DNA of 64,000 nt from Corylus avellana (GCF_901000735.1 NC_081549.1:22683850-22747849), one strand, 5' to 3'. Positions 44,501 to 57,927 are shown, numbered from the stretch's first letter. Translations and numbers: made by a program. The notes: generated by a model not told the origin, from the letters alone.

Positions 44501-47500
44501 GCTAAGTCCTGCAAGCACTCACCGCTAGAGGACCATTTAAGGATGTATGGAAAAGATGGAAGATATATAGAACCAAAGTCTCCAAAGCATATGTAGAAAT
44601 CAAGCCGTGATGAGCACCCAGAATACGGCTCTCATAGTAGCACCAAGCCTTAATCAGTATAATACTACGTTTAAATAGATGATCTTTGCCAATCAAACGG
44701 TCAGTCTGTACACTCAGCAGAAATAGGGATGTTAAAATCCAAAAGCAGAACCTTATCCCACAAACTCAAGATGACCAAAGGAAAACATAAAAGAGGTCCA
44801 CATCTGGTTAGTGTAGATAGTTTTTATAACATGAATTGTAAACTATCCAGCAGATGTTAGTAAGTCAGATCAAAATGAGCATGGAAACTGTGAACCATTA
44901 GGAAAAAAGATATGAGGGTAATGACCCCAGATCTACCAGTAAAAATATAACTAAAGGAAAAGGAAAACCAAAGAACATTGATAAATAGAACAGTAGAATA
45001 CATAAAATGTCCATACTCCACTCTGCATTAAAAAAAATAAAAACAATAATATTAGTATTCTATATATTTCTTCACCTGAAATGAAGTGGCTTCATGATCT
45101 TAAAGCTATAAATCCTTAAGCTTTTCAGCAGTAAAACAGAGATATATATCTGACAACAGTGGAGCTTCCCATAAATGTATTCATGTATAACTTGTTAACT
45201 ACATATAGTCAAGCATCCATGCAATATGCAAGACATCAATCTTCATTTACATTAAGGAATTTACAGAGAAAACTACCTTCTCGAGAAAGCATAGCGTACA
45301 GAGCCCTCCTAACTGATTGAAGGAAATATCAACCACAATATTCTGTACCAGACATTTTACAAGCTTAACCTGCCAACAGAAAACGCAACACTCAAATTGC
45401 CAAACATTAAAACCAGTGGAAGAGTAATCTATGATGTAACCTACTAGAAGAAAAACAATGCGTCATTTAAATCATTTTTTTTTTAATAAGTAAATATATA
45501 ATAAATAAATCATATATGAAACGCTGCATACATTATAAAAGAAGCAAATAAGGATATTCAAGAATGCATACTACACAAACCAACCATCAAATCATGGATG
45601 GATGAGTTGGTAATCAGCTTAAACACAAACCCTTCTACAACTTTACTGGAAAACGCTATCTGCAATAAGAGATTCTAATACACAATAATTCTACAGGCTA
45701 AATAACCTAAACTGGGCTGTAACACCTAGATTTATCATTATTTTCCCCTTGAGAGCCAGAGAGAGAAAAAGGGGGGAGAGGACCTTGCAAGAACCACTCT
45801 TCTTTTCAATTACCCAAGACCAAATGACAATGATGATGATTATACCACAAAGCCTTCACGCTATAAAATGAAACTAAACATAATATTGCACACATTTTCG
45901 CCGCTTTGCAATTAAGAATGTTAACTCCTAGAAACAAACAAGTGAAGCCTTTTCACTATAAAATGAAACTAAACATAATATTGGCATATTGCACACATTT
46001 TTGTTGCTAACCACCTGGTACAATTAAGAATGCTAACTCTATATACACAAAAGTGCAAATAGAAATTAAAAACAGAATTATATTAAGAGAAATTTGCACG
46101 TCCCATACTTTAAGCAAAATCTATTTGACTCAATCAGAGATCTTAGTGAAACTTCGATTAGCAAAGAGCCTTAGTAAAGATATGGATTATAGGCTAGAAA
46201 CCTCTGCCCGAATCAATTGGACATCCTTTACTACAAACTTCGAAGCCATGTTGTGAGCTTCTCTTTCAAGGACTGAACAAACATCGCTGGCCAAAGCCTC
46301 CTCAACATTGAGACCACCAAAGGCAGACAAATCAATATCTCCATCAGGCAGATAGGTCATTAGTGGTACAGACCCAAATGGAAACACCTGCAACAAACAT
46401 GAGTTAGAAAGCAATCTAAATTTTATCTATATTAAATAGGTTTCACTCAAATCAAGATTCCTTCCATCAATTTCAGTATTTTTTTAATTGGATCCAAAAA
46501 AATGAAAATCTAAAGAAAGGGGAGGGAGCCAGGGGGGAGGGGGGTGAGGAAGGTGAAAGATAAAAAGACAAATGGAGAGATTCAAAGCATACAAGTGGCT
46601 TAAATAAATTCCCAAAAACGATGTAAAGTTCATTATCAACTCATTAAGATCAGAATTGGTTCCCCCCACCTTAAAACCCACATCTAGGACAAATGATGAT
46701 TAATATAAAAAATAAAAAATAAACCCATCCCAATAATTTCTTCTAACTCCCAACAAAGGGGAAAATTATAGCATATGACAGTCACACCATGCGACACTCA
46801 CAACCACCCATTACACAAATCACATGACAGGTGATTTGTGGAAGCAGCATACCATGACCTTAGCATGGAAATATTACTACAATAAGGGGAATGACCTCTC
46901 GTCACTTTGTCCCTATCTTCTTTGAATATCAATAAACAGGAAAGATACCCCAAACCATGACACTTAGACATAGCCCTCTAGCTCACCTTCTCCAACATCT
47001 TGAACAGCATCAACACTTTGCTTCAACAAAGGGTAGAGGTCTATAATCAAATGGCAAAGATATTCTTTCAATTGAAAACGTACAACCATGCCGGTCTGGC
47101 TAATTTCTGTTAGTACTTTTACATCTTTTGCAATATATAGGAATGCTAGGCTTACAAAATATTTTACAAAAAAAGCTCATACAAAGTGATGAATTCGCGA
47201 GCATTTCTCATATATAAATAGACAAGACGGCCACTCTAGGCATCGATTCAATTTGTGAGCTCTTAATCATCTCATACACGCTCCAAGTCCTCAACCCTAC
47301 AATTCCATGACCACTCGTAGAAAATTCGTTAATCTTGCCATCTAAAACTGCTCACTACTCAAAACTTATTCTTAATTGGTTTCTCTTTTCTGGCTAACTG
47401 AACCAAGCACGCATTGAAGGAATCAAAAAATCAATTACAACAAGTGATTGCAGTTACAATATTAATCTAAGTAAATCTTCATAGTCTAATTCAAGTATCA

Positions 47501-47912
47501 AATTTGAACAATTACCATTACCTGTTATAAATTATTCACTTAAATAGCTAAACTCCAAATTATCCCCAAAATTTCACACCAAAAGAAGAAGTTTTATATA
47601 AGATCATACACAAACATATATATGAGTATATATACACGTACGTATATGTGTGTATAGGCTGCTCACCTCACAACCAAGAGAAGTTCTAATAAGTCTCTGA
47701 ACGTAATCAATAACCGCTTTCCTCCTATTTCCAGATACAACGGTGGGCTGGACCTGGGCTATGATCCCCTGCGTCGCTTCCTCGGCTCGTAGCCAGAACT
47801 CGGCACCAATTGCAGTTTGATTTGACGACCGTGACGACGATGATGACGACGACGGCCTCTCTTCCAACAAGGGGCCGTTCGGTTCAGGCCACCAATCCCT
47901 AAAATCGCCCAT
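41582..47912 (-). CDS. PAP/OAS1-type nucleotidyltransferase family protein
   Basis: Eight exons: 47912-47667, 46387-46202, 45369-45277, 44705-44523, 44447-44345, 44265-44080, 43597-42366 and 42178-41582, all GT-AG and in frame, giving 941 residues. It starts MGDFRDWWPEP. Exon 2 has the nucleotidyltransferase signature FGSVPLMTYLPDGDIDL, with the two metal-binding Asp in DGDID; a third Asp is in VVDISFNQLGG (exon 3). Exons 4-6 encode the PAP/OAS1 substrate-binding region (IKAWCYYESRILGAHHGLIS, YALETLVLYIFHLFH). The last two exons (about 600 residues) are Ser/Asn-rich and low in complexity. Close plant relatives are annotated as PAP/OAS1 substrate-binding domain proteins of unknown function. 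The fold and Asp triad suggest a terminal nucleotidyltransferase; activity is unproven. The last exon carries a 57-bp tandem repeat. Confidence 0.9.
41946..42116 (-). repeat. three-copy 57-bp coding tandem repeat
   Basis: Inside the last exon of the nucleotidyltransferase-like gene. Units start at 41946, 42003 and 42060 on the plus strand and encode 19 residues each, of the form SPRNNGHAMSTPESSWSER, in one reading frame. Units 2 and 3 differ at only three bases; unit 1 is more diverged. The multiple-of-three period preserves the frame. Confidence 0.95.
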
Positions 47913-48810
47913 GAAATTTCCCAAATTCCCGCAGTTACACCAAACAATAGCGAAATCCCCTCACAGGCACGACCCCCCACCGACGGCTCCGGAACCCGCC
48001 GGTGCACGAATCGACGGTGCAACCATCACGTGTTCGAGTTCACGGCCGAATCGAGATTGTTGATCTGGAGTGAGATTTGATCTTCACGCAATCGGACGGA
48101 AGTAGTAAAACGACGGGCGAATAGGAGTTAAACGACGGGCGATAGAGACAGTTTAAAAACCAGGTGCTGATGGTGGTGGTGGGGAAACAAAGAAAGAAGC
48201 GAAGTGATTGTAGAAGTTGAAGAGTGGGATTTGTCGATTTTATGTTGTTATGGTTGAGAGAAACTTATGAGCATAAATACGCAAATCTATCCAGGTGTCC
48301 CTTTCTCGTTCTCTCTCTCTCTTTTTTTCTTTCTTTTCTTCCTTTCTTTTCGTTCCGTTCCCACCTCTGCAGTCTGATGATGTTCTTTGCTACTATTCGT
48401 TTCAGAATTTACCCTTTTCCCTTTTGAGGCACATGTTACACCTACTCCCTCTCAGGCTTCTGGACGACATCCATTGCAATTAGGCTGTTAAATGTTAATC
48501 GATCCAATTTGGATACTCCATCAACACTGAAATTTGGGCAACCCATATAGCGGATTTGCGATATCCATTTGCCTTAGATTACTCGAATTTCAATAAAATT
48601 CAAGCAGTCTAGCTGTAATATATTTCAATCCCTAGCTCTCACATCTTATAGTTTTTCATTTGTTTTTTTTTTTTTTAGTTAACAATAAGAGTCAATAATC
48701 ATCATCATATCCTTAAAGCCTTGTATTACATATCGAAAGAAATAAAAACCTCTAGTTATGAGTTACTAGTCTCCTTGTTTTTTGGGTTTCGTGATTAGTA
48801 AAAAAAAAAT
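47913..48810. other. 5' region of the nucleotidyltransferase-like gene and intergenic
   Basis: Just upstream of the ATG the minus strand is moderately GC-rich, as expected of a leader and promoter. A pyrimidine-rich tract (CTCTCTCTCT, about 48310-48325, plus strand) and a poly-T run near 48665 follow. No other gene is recognised. Confidence 0.4.
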
Positions 48811-48814
48811 GTTG

Positions 48815-49275
48815 GGAATTATATAAATTTTATTATAAATTTCTTACAAATTGACGTGATAATTTGATCACATAACCCTGATCATCTCTTATTATATTTT
48901 GATGTCTCACCACCTTCAACCACCACACATGAGAGAAGACCCATTGCGCGGGTCTCCATGGCTTTATAGACTAAAACTCACATTCTGGTCGTGGGTCTCA
49001 ATGGTCAAAGCCAGCTTGGCCGTAAGTGTCGACATACATTTGTTCAATCCATATTTTTCATGTTGAAATCACTGCATAAAAGAGGAGGAGACGAGGTTAT
49101 TGGTGTCGTTGGTGCGGATGCATAGGCAACGATGAAGGAGGCGGTGACATAGTTGACATCATCAATGCAAGTGTTATGTAAAATGTTTTGTCATTTTAGT
49201 GATTGACACGATAAGTATTACATAAAGTGTCATATTCAATTTGTAAGAAATTTGTAGTAAAGTATCTAATAATAC
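48815..49275. mobile_element. MITE-like element with inverted ends
   Basis: AAATTTCTTACAAATTGA near the left end is matched by its complement TCAATTTGTAAGAAATTTG near the right end, with further complementary sequence beyond on both sides. The interior is unrelated and non-coding. No clear target duplication found. Confidence 0.5.
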
Positions 49276-49789
49276 TCTTAATAAAATAGTTTGTAGCTTT
49301 GAAGCTTATTATGTCTGGACTTTGATATTGTTACTTCATCTCGATCTCTATTTAATTTGATTAATTGGAGGCCACTTCCACGACCAATTCCCCCACCACA
49401 TGTCACGTATGATCCCCACTTTAAGTTATCTAGCAAATGATGCTTGGAAACACGTAACAAGATCCTTAAATTATTGTTTGGTATGTTAATTAAGTAAAAG
49501 GTTTATAATGCCAACTAGGTAAGGATACCGAGACTTCCTTATTTCATTCGGCCCAAATAACTGAAGAAGGAAGAGAGTAAATGGAAATGAGCCCCCTTAG
49601 TTCTCCATTAAATGGGTAGGACTTTGGAGCAACTAAAATACTTGCGAGATTAGAGTTCGCTTGGGAGTGCGATTTCAATAAATGCGATTTTAAAAATTGC
49701 ATTTTTGAAATACACAGGCATTTGTTAAAACATGTTAAAATTGCATAAAATTTTTCCACGATTTTAAATGTCAATTTAATAGATTATAT

Positions 49790-51430
49790 CAATTAAACTA
49801 CAATTAATTGTAGGAATACGCCCCAACCTATTACAAAGAGAAGTACACTAAACAAGGTTATGAATATGGGGCAAGGCTTCCATGCGGTAAACCAAACTAC
49901 CGCTGCGGTAGTTTGGTTTAAAGGCTGAGATTGTCTAAATGTTTTTTAACCCCGTGAAATTAAAAAAAAAAAAAAATTGACGGAAATTTATTCTGTTTTA
50001 ACTCTCATTATTATTTTTTTTCTATCAAAAACTTTCTCTATGTTTTCTCACCATACCCAAAATAGACCGTTTTGTTTGCTTTTTCTACCCAAAACCAGCA
50101 CTCCATTTTCTTGCATCCCATCCCTAGCAAAACCAGCAAAGTTCTTATTCTTCTTTTTCTTCCAATTTTCCTTTCTTTTTGTTCTGTTTATGATAATCAT
50201 TTCGTGTAATTTTGATATATGATGAGCAAGATTTGTTTTTTAGGGGGTAGGATTCAGTATAATTGTTGGTTTAGGTCAATCAATCTCAATCTTAATCCAT
50301 TCTTGATAATCTAAAGGAAATTCTATCTTCGGTGGCTGAGGAGGAGACCAAGTTTTTAACTTTTTTATTTTCTTTTTAGCTTTATTATCATACCCACAGA
50401 GTATCATTAGCTTGAGAATTGGTTAAAGGGGATGCTGGTTTTTGGGGGGTGGAAGAGGTAACCTTTTGTTTTGTTCTTATCTTTAATAGTTGCTTAAAGC
50501 TATATGGGATTGGGGGAGGAGAGAGCCTTCATTCTCGTTAGCCCTCCCCTCCCACAATTTTCCCACTTGACCTATTGTGAAGAAGAAGAAGAAGAAGAAA
50601 GAAGAAGAAGATCTGGTCCATTTTGGGTATGGTTAGAAAACAGAGAAAAGACGTTTTAGGTAGAAAAAAAAAAAGAATAAAAAAGAAAGAAAGAAAGAAA
50701 GAGAGTTAAACGGAATAAATTCCAGTCATTTTTTGTCTTTTGTTTTTGTGATTTCACATTAGTCTTTGGGATAAAAAAAAAAACCTCTTAGGCAATCTCA
50801 GCCTTTCAACCAAACTACCGTAGATATGCGGTAGTTTGGTTCACCGCATGTAAGCCTCTTCCATGAATATGTTCCATGTGATGGAAAAATGAAAATATTG
50901 AGAGACTTTTGCAAACCATTATAATTACACTTTACTACATTTAAATGTAAATGAGCCCCAACCTATTATCAAGAGAAGTATGCTAGACAAGATTATGAGA
51001 GGTTCATAGGTTAATGTTAACACATGAAACATGTTTAAAGATTAATAGGGGGTATTCTTTTAGAATTTCTTCAATCTAGTTTGAATGAAAATTTTTGTTC
51101 TACTTAAAAAAGTCTTTTTACAATCAAGTGGGAATTCGCCCCCAACCTATTACAAAGAGAAGTAAACAAGATTATGAATATTTTTCATGATGGTGTTAAT
51201 AAAGGGAAAAATGAAGACTTTTCTTTTTCTTCTTCTTCTTTTTTTTTGCCTTTAACTAGAGTCTAGAAAGACTTAGGGACTTTTATTAACCATTATAATT
51301 GCACTTTACTATATTTAAATGTAAATGAGCCCCGACCTATATTATAAAGAGAAATATGATAGACAAGATTAGGAGAGGTTCATTGGCGGAAGTTAACACA
51401 TGGAAAATGTTTAAATATTTGATTTTTTTT
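49790..51430 (+). repeat. old tandem duplication of an about 370-bp unit, one copy interrupted
   Basis: Motif A (CCCCAACCTATTACAAAGAG...AACAAG.TTATGAATAT) occurs at about 49822 and 51142. Motif B (CATTATAATT.CACTTTACTA...TTTAAATGTAAATGAGCCCC) occurs at about 50918 and 51290. The order A-B, A-B shows two tandem units. In the first the foldback element 49869-50862 separates A from B. Confidence 0.7.
49860..50871. mobile_element. Mutator-like foldback element, 994 bp, 9-bp target duplication
   Basis: ATGAATATG occurs at 49860-49868 and 50863-50871. The terminal inverted sequences are similar (left GGCTTCCATGCGGTAAACC, right complement GGCTTACATGCGGTGAACC). The arms continue inward for about 300 bp, for example CAAACTACCGC with TGCGGTAGTTTGG at each end, and CACCATACCCAAAATAG against the complement of CATTTTGGGTATGG. 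No transposase. The tandem-repeat partner at about 51170-51195 reads straight through the insertion point, giving a paralogous empty site. Confidence 0.85.
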
Positions 51431-52318
51431 TTTTTTTTTTAAAAAAAAAAACCAAAGTTGGGATGGGTAAATATGGCCATCCGAATAGTGGCGGTAGTAG
51501 CGGGTAAGTCTCACAAGAATGTCAAGGGTGAGAAAAGAGAGAATTTTAAATTTTTTATTGGCGTGCAGAAATTTGGCTCGTACATTAAAAAATAATAGGT
51601 TAAGATTATAGATATTGCAAATGATGCAATAGGCACGGTATTAAATGAAGGATAATATTGTAAATTTTATCTTTAAACATTAATGTTAAGATAATATTAT
51701 CTTTCATTTTACACTAAATGGATACTCTTCATTTCAAATGCAATGGAGATGATCCTATTCCGTTTATTGAATTTTAAAAAGTGATTAATCACTCACTGAG
51801 ATAAGCAAAAAAGAACAAATCAATTACTAGAGTTAGAAAAGGTAATAGAATCCATTAAACCCCAAGATTATTGAGTAGTTTGGCTACCTTCAAAGAGAAA
51901 AAAGCCAAAAAAAAAAAAAAAAAACTTGAGGGGTGAATCACCCTCAATGGCCATTGAATGGTTCAGCCACCTCCTCTAATTATCTCGATTCCTGTTGATG
52001 TAATACATTAAGGAATTCTATTTGACTTTTCTAAAGACATGAATTATTTTGTTTTTTTTTTGCTTACCCAAAAAATAATTAATCACTTTTTTAAAACTTA
52101 GAGAAACTGTTTATCAAAACACCAAACCACATAAATAAATAAAAATGCATTTATCCCTTCTTTTGTTAAAATAAAACGAGAAGTTGTAACTAGGACCGAG
52201 ATGGGTAGCCCGGCCAGGCCCGGCCCGCAGACACGTGGAGCTGGCTCAAACTGGCAGCCTAGGCTACATTTGCAAAGGCAGTTGGGGAAAAGAGGTATAG
52301 GGCGAGAAATTGCAGAGA
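51431..52318. other. intergenic and 5' region of the membrane-protein gene
   Basis: A poly(A) run at about 51908-51925 is followed by CCTCAATGGCC / GGTTCAGCCACC phrases resembling the core of the GC-cored foldback elements, probably a fragment. The GC-rich block 52200-52318 is likely the promoter and 5' leader of the gene starting at 52319. Confidence 0.4.
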
Positions 52319-55300
52319 ATGGGCGCAAATGGGCGAGAAGCGATGGTGTCTTCGTTGGTGTTGTTACTCTCACTGTCTCTGTCACTGCCGTCGATCTCTC
52401 TAGCTTACAGGCCTGGAGACATCGTCCCAATGAGCAAGATGGGTCAATACCACTCTGTTCGTGTTCATAAACCCCTATCAATCTCCACCCCTCTGCACAC
52501 ACACACGTGTATGATATTAGATTAGTGATATAATTTGTTGATCATTGAATCAATGTATTGTTGATTTCAGTCTAGAACTGTGTGGCAAGATGTGATTGGT
52601 CGACATTGTCCCATCTTTGCTGTTAATCGTGAGGTACCTTTTGAGTTTTCATCATTTAGGGTTTTCTTTTTCTTTTCTTTTCTTAAATGTTGATTTTGTT
52701 GCTTTGTGTACTGCGTAGGCGTTGATTCCGATTACAAAGCCCGTGGGTTACACGGGTGCTGATCCGTTCAAAATGTGAGGAATTTTTTAGGTTATTTTGG
52801 ATATTTGTTGGTTGTTGTTGATTCTTAAGCGGTGTGGGAATTCGAATTCGTAAGAACATTGATTCGTTTGCAGATCGTTTCAAGTTGGAAGAGAAAAATT
52901 TCTGATTCCATGGCTTCTTGTGATAAATCGTAAGAGTTCTCAGGTTCCGATGATTGATGTGCATTTGGTAAGAACTGCCTTTAGTAAAAATTAGCATTTC
53001 TCATAATCATTCATCTTTTGAGCTTCTAATATAGATTTTCTATGATAAATCCTAACTGTTATTTCCAATTAAATGTTTCAGCATACAACATAGTGAGATA
53101 CAATGAGTTTGGGAAAAATTAAGGATCCTTGAGGTGGTAAGGGTTGTAGAAAATTCTTCGAACCCAATCTATTAAACTGACATAGCCCAAAATGCTTGGA
53201 TTTTAAAAAATGCACTTGAGAATGACATGGATTTTAGATACATGTAAGATTAATAGATTGGGTTATAAGAAATTCACTCAACTCACTTTGGAGGAAAACT
53301 TTGTCAATGTAGAAATGAAAAATTCTGAACCATTTTACTAAAAATAATTTTAAATTTTTTATAAAAGTTACCTAGGAAATCCAGAGGATCCCAATCAATG
53401 GAAAATACAAGCACTATTTCTGTCAATTTAATTGACTGTTTACTAATTCCTGCTGCATATTAACTTGAATGCTATGCAGAGGTACTCGGGAAGTGATTTG
53501 CATGGTGTCACTGCCAAAGTTCTGGATATGCCTCCCCACTGTACGTATTTCCACATAAGTTACTTATCAAGAAGGTTTCTCAATATATGTCTTCCTCTAT
53601 ATTGGTTTGCTAAACGACGAAGACAATCTCATATGGGAAATAGAAGTATCCCCTCCTATTTTTTTTTTCACTCCAATTCATTTCCTATTTGCGACTCAAA
53701 AGGGATGAAATGCCATTGTGGAGCACTGGAGCTTGAGAAACAATGTCCTGGTGCGAAATTCTGGAATAAGTGCTACAACTTAAGATTTTAGATGCTAAGG
53801 TGAAAAAGGGACGAACTTGATTTTAAGGCATTTTTGGGGAAAATAGTATCTTTGAGACCCAAAACAAAGCAAATAACATTCTAGGGCTTGAGAAATAATG
53901 TCTAGATGATATGCATTAATTAGTTGCTATCTATCGTCTGACTTTCTTAGATATAATCACACATTTATGGCTTCTGAGGATGAGCAAGCATGGTTGGTAT
54001 TAGCTTATATGTGTGTCATTCTTGTCATTTGGCTTTGAAATTTGTTGAGCATCACATGATGTTTCTGCTTGTTTCTATATAGGGCCTAGAGCATATTTGG
54101 GATTGTGTTGGGAAATAGAGCTTTTAAAGCCAAAAATAACTTTTCAGAAAAAGCTTCATTTTAAAGTTTTTTTTCAAAGGTGCGTTTTGACAATTTTTAA
54201 AGTAAAAAAGTCATAAAAATACTTTTGGAATTTTTTACCAAACAAGCCAGTTTTTTGTTTGACATAACTTTTTAAGTACTAAAATAATTTTTAAGCTCCA
54301 TAACGTAATCTCAAATAGGCTCTTAGTTCCTGATACAAGCTTTGCATAAATATTTTGACCTCGGCCATGTGAACACCGGTTTGCTATTCTGCCATGCTTT
54401 TATGAGGCTTAAATTCGGTCAAAATTCAAATGTTTTGCCTGGAGAGTGAAAGGCTGGGGGCAGTCTTTGGCTCTTATTTAAATTTCAAAGTACTTTTACA
54501 TCTCTTGTATCTTACTGTAACTTGTGAAATTTTTTTTGCCTAGGGATTTTGTCCTGTATAATTCTCATTACCTTATCAAGTCTACTAGACAACTGTGTTG
54601 GGCGTTGAATAATTTCTTTTTTTGGTAAAGCACGTTGAATAACTTACAGTCAGGAAACTCCTGTATGTTATCCAAGAAACTTTGCTTAGAGCTATTTTAG
54701 ATTACTGCCCCATTTTGTTGCTTTTTTGTCTTAGTTGTTCTATAGTGGATAAGAGAGCATAACTTAAACTTATGACAGTTAGATCATGTTTTTAGAATTA
54801 GTAGAGGATATGCTTGGTATGTGATAGAATAAATATTTCTGACAAGATTGATGTTCGGATACTTAATTGTGTACTGCAGCGTTCTCACTATGAATTAGAC
54901 AAATATTTTATTGTCTTGACTTTAGAATACCATGATATGAGTTTTAAGTAAATTTTAATTCATTTTGCTGATTTTTGAGGAATTTAATCCTGTGTATTTA
55001 CATATCTTTGTCTTTAACAGATGTTCAAATCCATCCAGACATTGGTAAGCAGTTCTGGGATCCTGAACATTGGCCAAAGCATGTGCTTGTTCGATACACA
55101 TGGTCAGTGTGCTGGGAGTTGCATGTTTTAAACATTATATGTATGCGTTACTGGGTTCATGATGTTGCTGTTGTTTTTAGTAGTTACCATTATCTCTGTT
55201 TTCCCTAACTGTCTCTGATGGTGCTGTAACAATATAAAAATCCTAGATTGATCTGTTGAGTGTCTGATGAGTAGGCTCTTATACCTGCCCTACCACTAAC

Positions 55301-56442
55301 TGACTAACAGCGGATTCTATGTAGATGTGCTCTGATGACATGGCAATATGGACCTCCTGTTGCTTTGTTCTTATCTGCTGTATTCTTGACTAGCATCAGA
55401 TTTTTGTAGCTAATGAAATAATAAGTTTTGCTATTCCGTTATTGACGTTCTTATTAGGTGGCATTGTTTGGCTTTGCTCACCTTCTTTTGGTGGATCATT
55501 TTATTTTATTTTATTTTGTATTACAGTGAGGTACCCATATCAGCGTGAATGGTGTTTTCAAAACACTCTTGGATATGTTGAAAGGTGCAAAAAGTCTTAG
55601 TTGTATCTGCTTTAATGTTGGATTTGTTCGCATGTAGATGTTATATTTAATTTTAAAACATTATATTTGCTATAATCACAAAATTATTGAGACAAGTACA
55701 ATATGTTTGGATGGTTGAATAAGTTATATTTTTTTCCTTGTTGAAATAAAGGGCGTATACATTGCTTGATCATGCTTTTTACCAGGTGTACCTTGAACAT
55801 TTTGGAAGTCTGGCTTTTTGTTTCCTGCAAATTATAACAAACTTTTCTTAACGCTGTATTCTGATATATTACAGGAAGGAGCAATCAGAGATAGATGTTA
55901 CTTCTGGATTCTATGTTTTGTTTGGATCAGGTAAAAACTTATTCTCAATTAGGAATTAGGTCTGGTGTTAGCAAAAAATAAATAAATGCCAGAATAATAT
56001 GATTTTTAGAGGAGTGAGTAAACTCAATCAAAGGTCCTTTGACTCTCGGGTAATGCAAACTTCATCAGTTTGTGAAGTAATTAGAAATGAGCATGATTTA
56101 TTCTCACTTTACTATTAAAAATATTTGTGTAAACCAGGGCTTATGCTGTCATTTATTCTCTCAATCTACGTCTTGCAATCATCACGGGAAAAATTAGCAA
56201 GGTATTATTTTTGCTCTTATTATGATGAAGCAAATCACTCAACTGTCAATTATTCAACTTGACTTAATTTTAAGGGCTAGCCTTCAAAGATTTGTGGTAG
56301 GATAGTTGGATCATTCTTGTGTTTTTTTTTTCTCGTTCGGCAATTTTCCTGAGAATGGGTATTTTCTGTCCTTTCCAGGTTTGTAAGGGAAACTGTTGCA
56401 GAAAGCAGCATGCCTGCAGGAGGAGTGGCAAAGGTTGAATAA
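52319..56442 (+). CDS. single-pass secretory-pathway membrane protein of unknown function (plant-conserved)
   Basis: Nine exons: 52319-52456, 52571-52633, 52719-52774, 52874-52967, 53480-53540, 55021-55102, 55875-55930, 56138-56201 and 56379-56442. All have GT-AG introns and every phase joins, giving 225 residues. The N-terminus has a signal peptide (Leu/Ser-rich core SSLVLLLSLSLSLPSISLA, residues 11-29). The mature part begins YRPGDIVPMSKMGQYHS and includes TVWQDVIGRHCPIFAVNRE, FQVGREKFLIPWLLVINRK and FWDPEHWPKHVLVRYTW. A membrane span lies near the C-terminus (GFYVLFGSGLMLSFILSIYV, about 179-198), followed by a short basic tail. This predicts a type I protein with a lumenal domain, probably in the endoplasmic reticulum or beyond. 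It looks like a conserved plant protein I have seen annotated only as uncharacterised. Most exons are 56-94 bp. Confidence 0.88.
54603..54642 (-). mobile_element. weak candidate tail-only retroposition scar in an intron
   Basis: CGTTGAATAA is repeated at 54603-54612 and 54633-54642, separated by TTTC, a T run and GGTAAAGCA. Same layout as 5951-6004 but with a shorter repeat. It lies in intron 5 of the membrane-protein gene. Confidence 0.4.
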
Positions 56443-57927
56443 TGTGAACCCTAGGAAGTGTCAATACACCATACATATGTGCAAATATATCTTAAAGAAG
56501 TCCTTGAGATTTCTTGGGGAAGGTATCTCCCCACAAACACAAGTCTTTTCCATCCAAAATTTTTCTTTTTGCTCAAGGATCAATATCACTTGGTGTCTAA
56601 ATATTTGTATGTCAAAGCCAGCAAGTGAAATTGAAATACGCCAAGGGTGTGGACAGTAGACAATTTAGTCAGTGAGAGTTAGGTTTTCTACAACTTATTT
56701 TTGCTTGGACTAAATGATTGTATTCAACGTGTAGTCTTTCACAGAAGAAGTACCTCAAGAAAATTTACCCACTCGAGGGGTTTAATAGCATTCAGCAATT
56801 TTTTTTTCTTAGCAGATTTCGATCTATGAATATGATATAGTTTGTCTACTGAGGAACAAATTTTTTCATCAAGGCATTATGCTGTGAACATCTTTTTCTA
56901 AGTCCTCTATTATGTTAATGTTGTATGATTCTTCTGATGGTTGTTGCACCATCAGCATTCAGCAACATGTATCACAGAATCTGTGGGTGGATTTTTTTGC
57001 ACTGTGTATGACATCAAATTGAGTAATATGCTGGAATTTATATTTTTAACCTATAATGCAGACATGTCATTAACAGCTAATCCTTCAATTTTTATTTTAT
57101 TTTATTTTATTTTTTAATAATGATTGATCCTAAGGTTGATTGTGACTGTCACATCAACATTGTATAAAATGGTTGTAAAATAAAAATATGTGCATATCAA
57201 ATTATATTATTATGTTTTGCATAGAACTTGACCCATGATAGAGTAACCTACGAGATGCTACTTAATATGATTGAATTAATTAACTTGTTCTATAGACAAT
57301 TTAATAGATGATGTGCTTATAAAAAATATAGTATGTATATTGGTTTATATTGATCCAACTTGTGGTTTCTAATCAAAGACTAGTTTTAGGTCAAGTCATT
57401 TATCACACTTATTTCATTTTAGCTGACTTTTTTTCCTTTTTCTTTTTTAAAGTAATTAACATGAAAAATCACTTAAAACACACAAAGTTAATTTTAACAT
57501 ATTCTTCTTTAGCTATTTGAGCCATTTAGAGCATACACGTACTAATTGGAGGGCATTATAAAAGAGTTGTCAACCAATTCTCCATAATAGTGAAGGTGGA
57601 GCATTTAAGGTCTACTCTTATTTTTATTTTTATTTTTTGGGTCTAGACTCGTCAGCAGGATTTTTTCTAAAAAAGAGAAGGAAAAAAAAAAGAAAAAAAA
57701 AAAAAAGAAAAGAAATTAAGAAAACGAGAAAGAAAAGCAAAGAAGAGTGGGGTTTGATTCTTGCTACGGAAACCTCCCCACTACAAATGAAAGAAATAAG
57801 GTAGATGATTAATCTTCAACCAATATGAACAAATTGATAGAAACCAACAATTCTTTGAACTGTGGTCCAATAATTTACATTAGAGTTGAATACCCCAAAA
57901 CAACTGCATCAGACAAAGAACAAAAAG
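56443..57927. other. intergenic; contains half of a MITE
   Basis: The first few hundred bases are probably the 3' UTR of the membrane-protein gene. A T/A-rich stretch at 57090-57115 and a GACTGTCACATCAACATTG phrase at about 57147 resemble the right arm of the MITE family at 20030 and 35594. No gene recognised. Confidence 0.4.
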
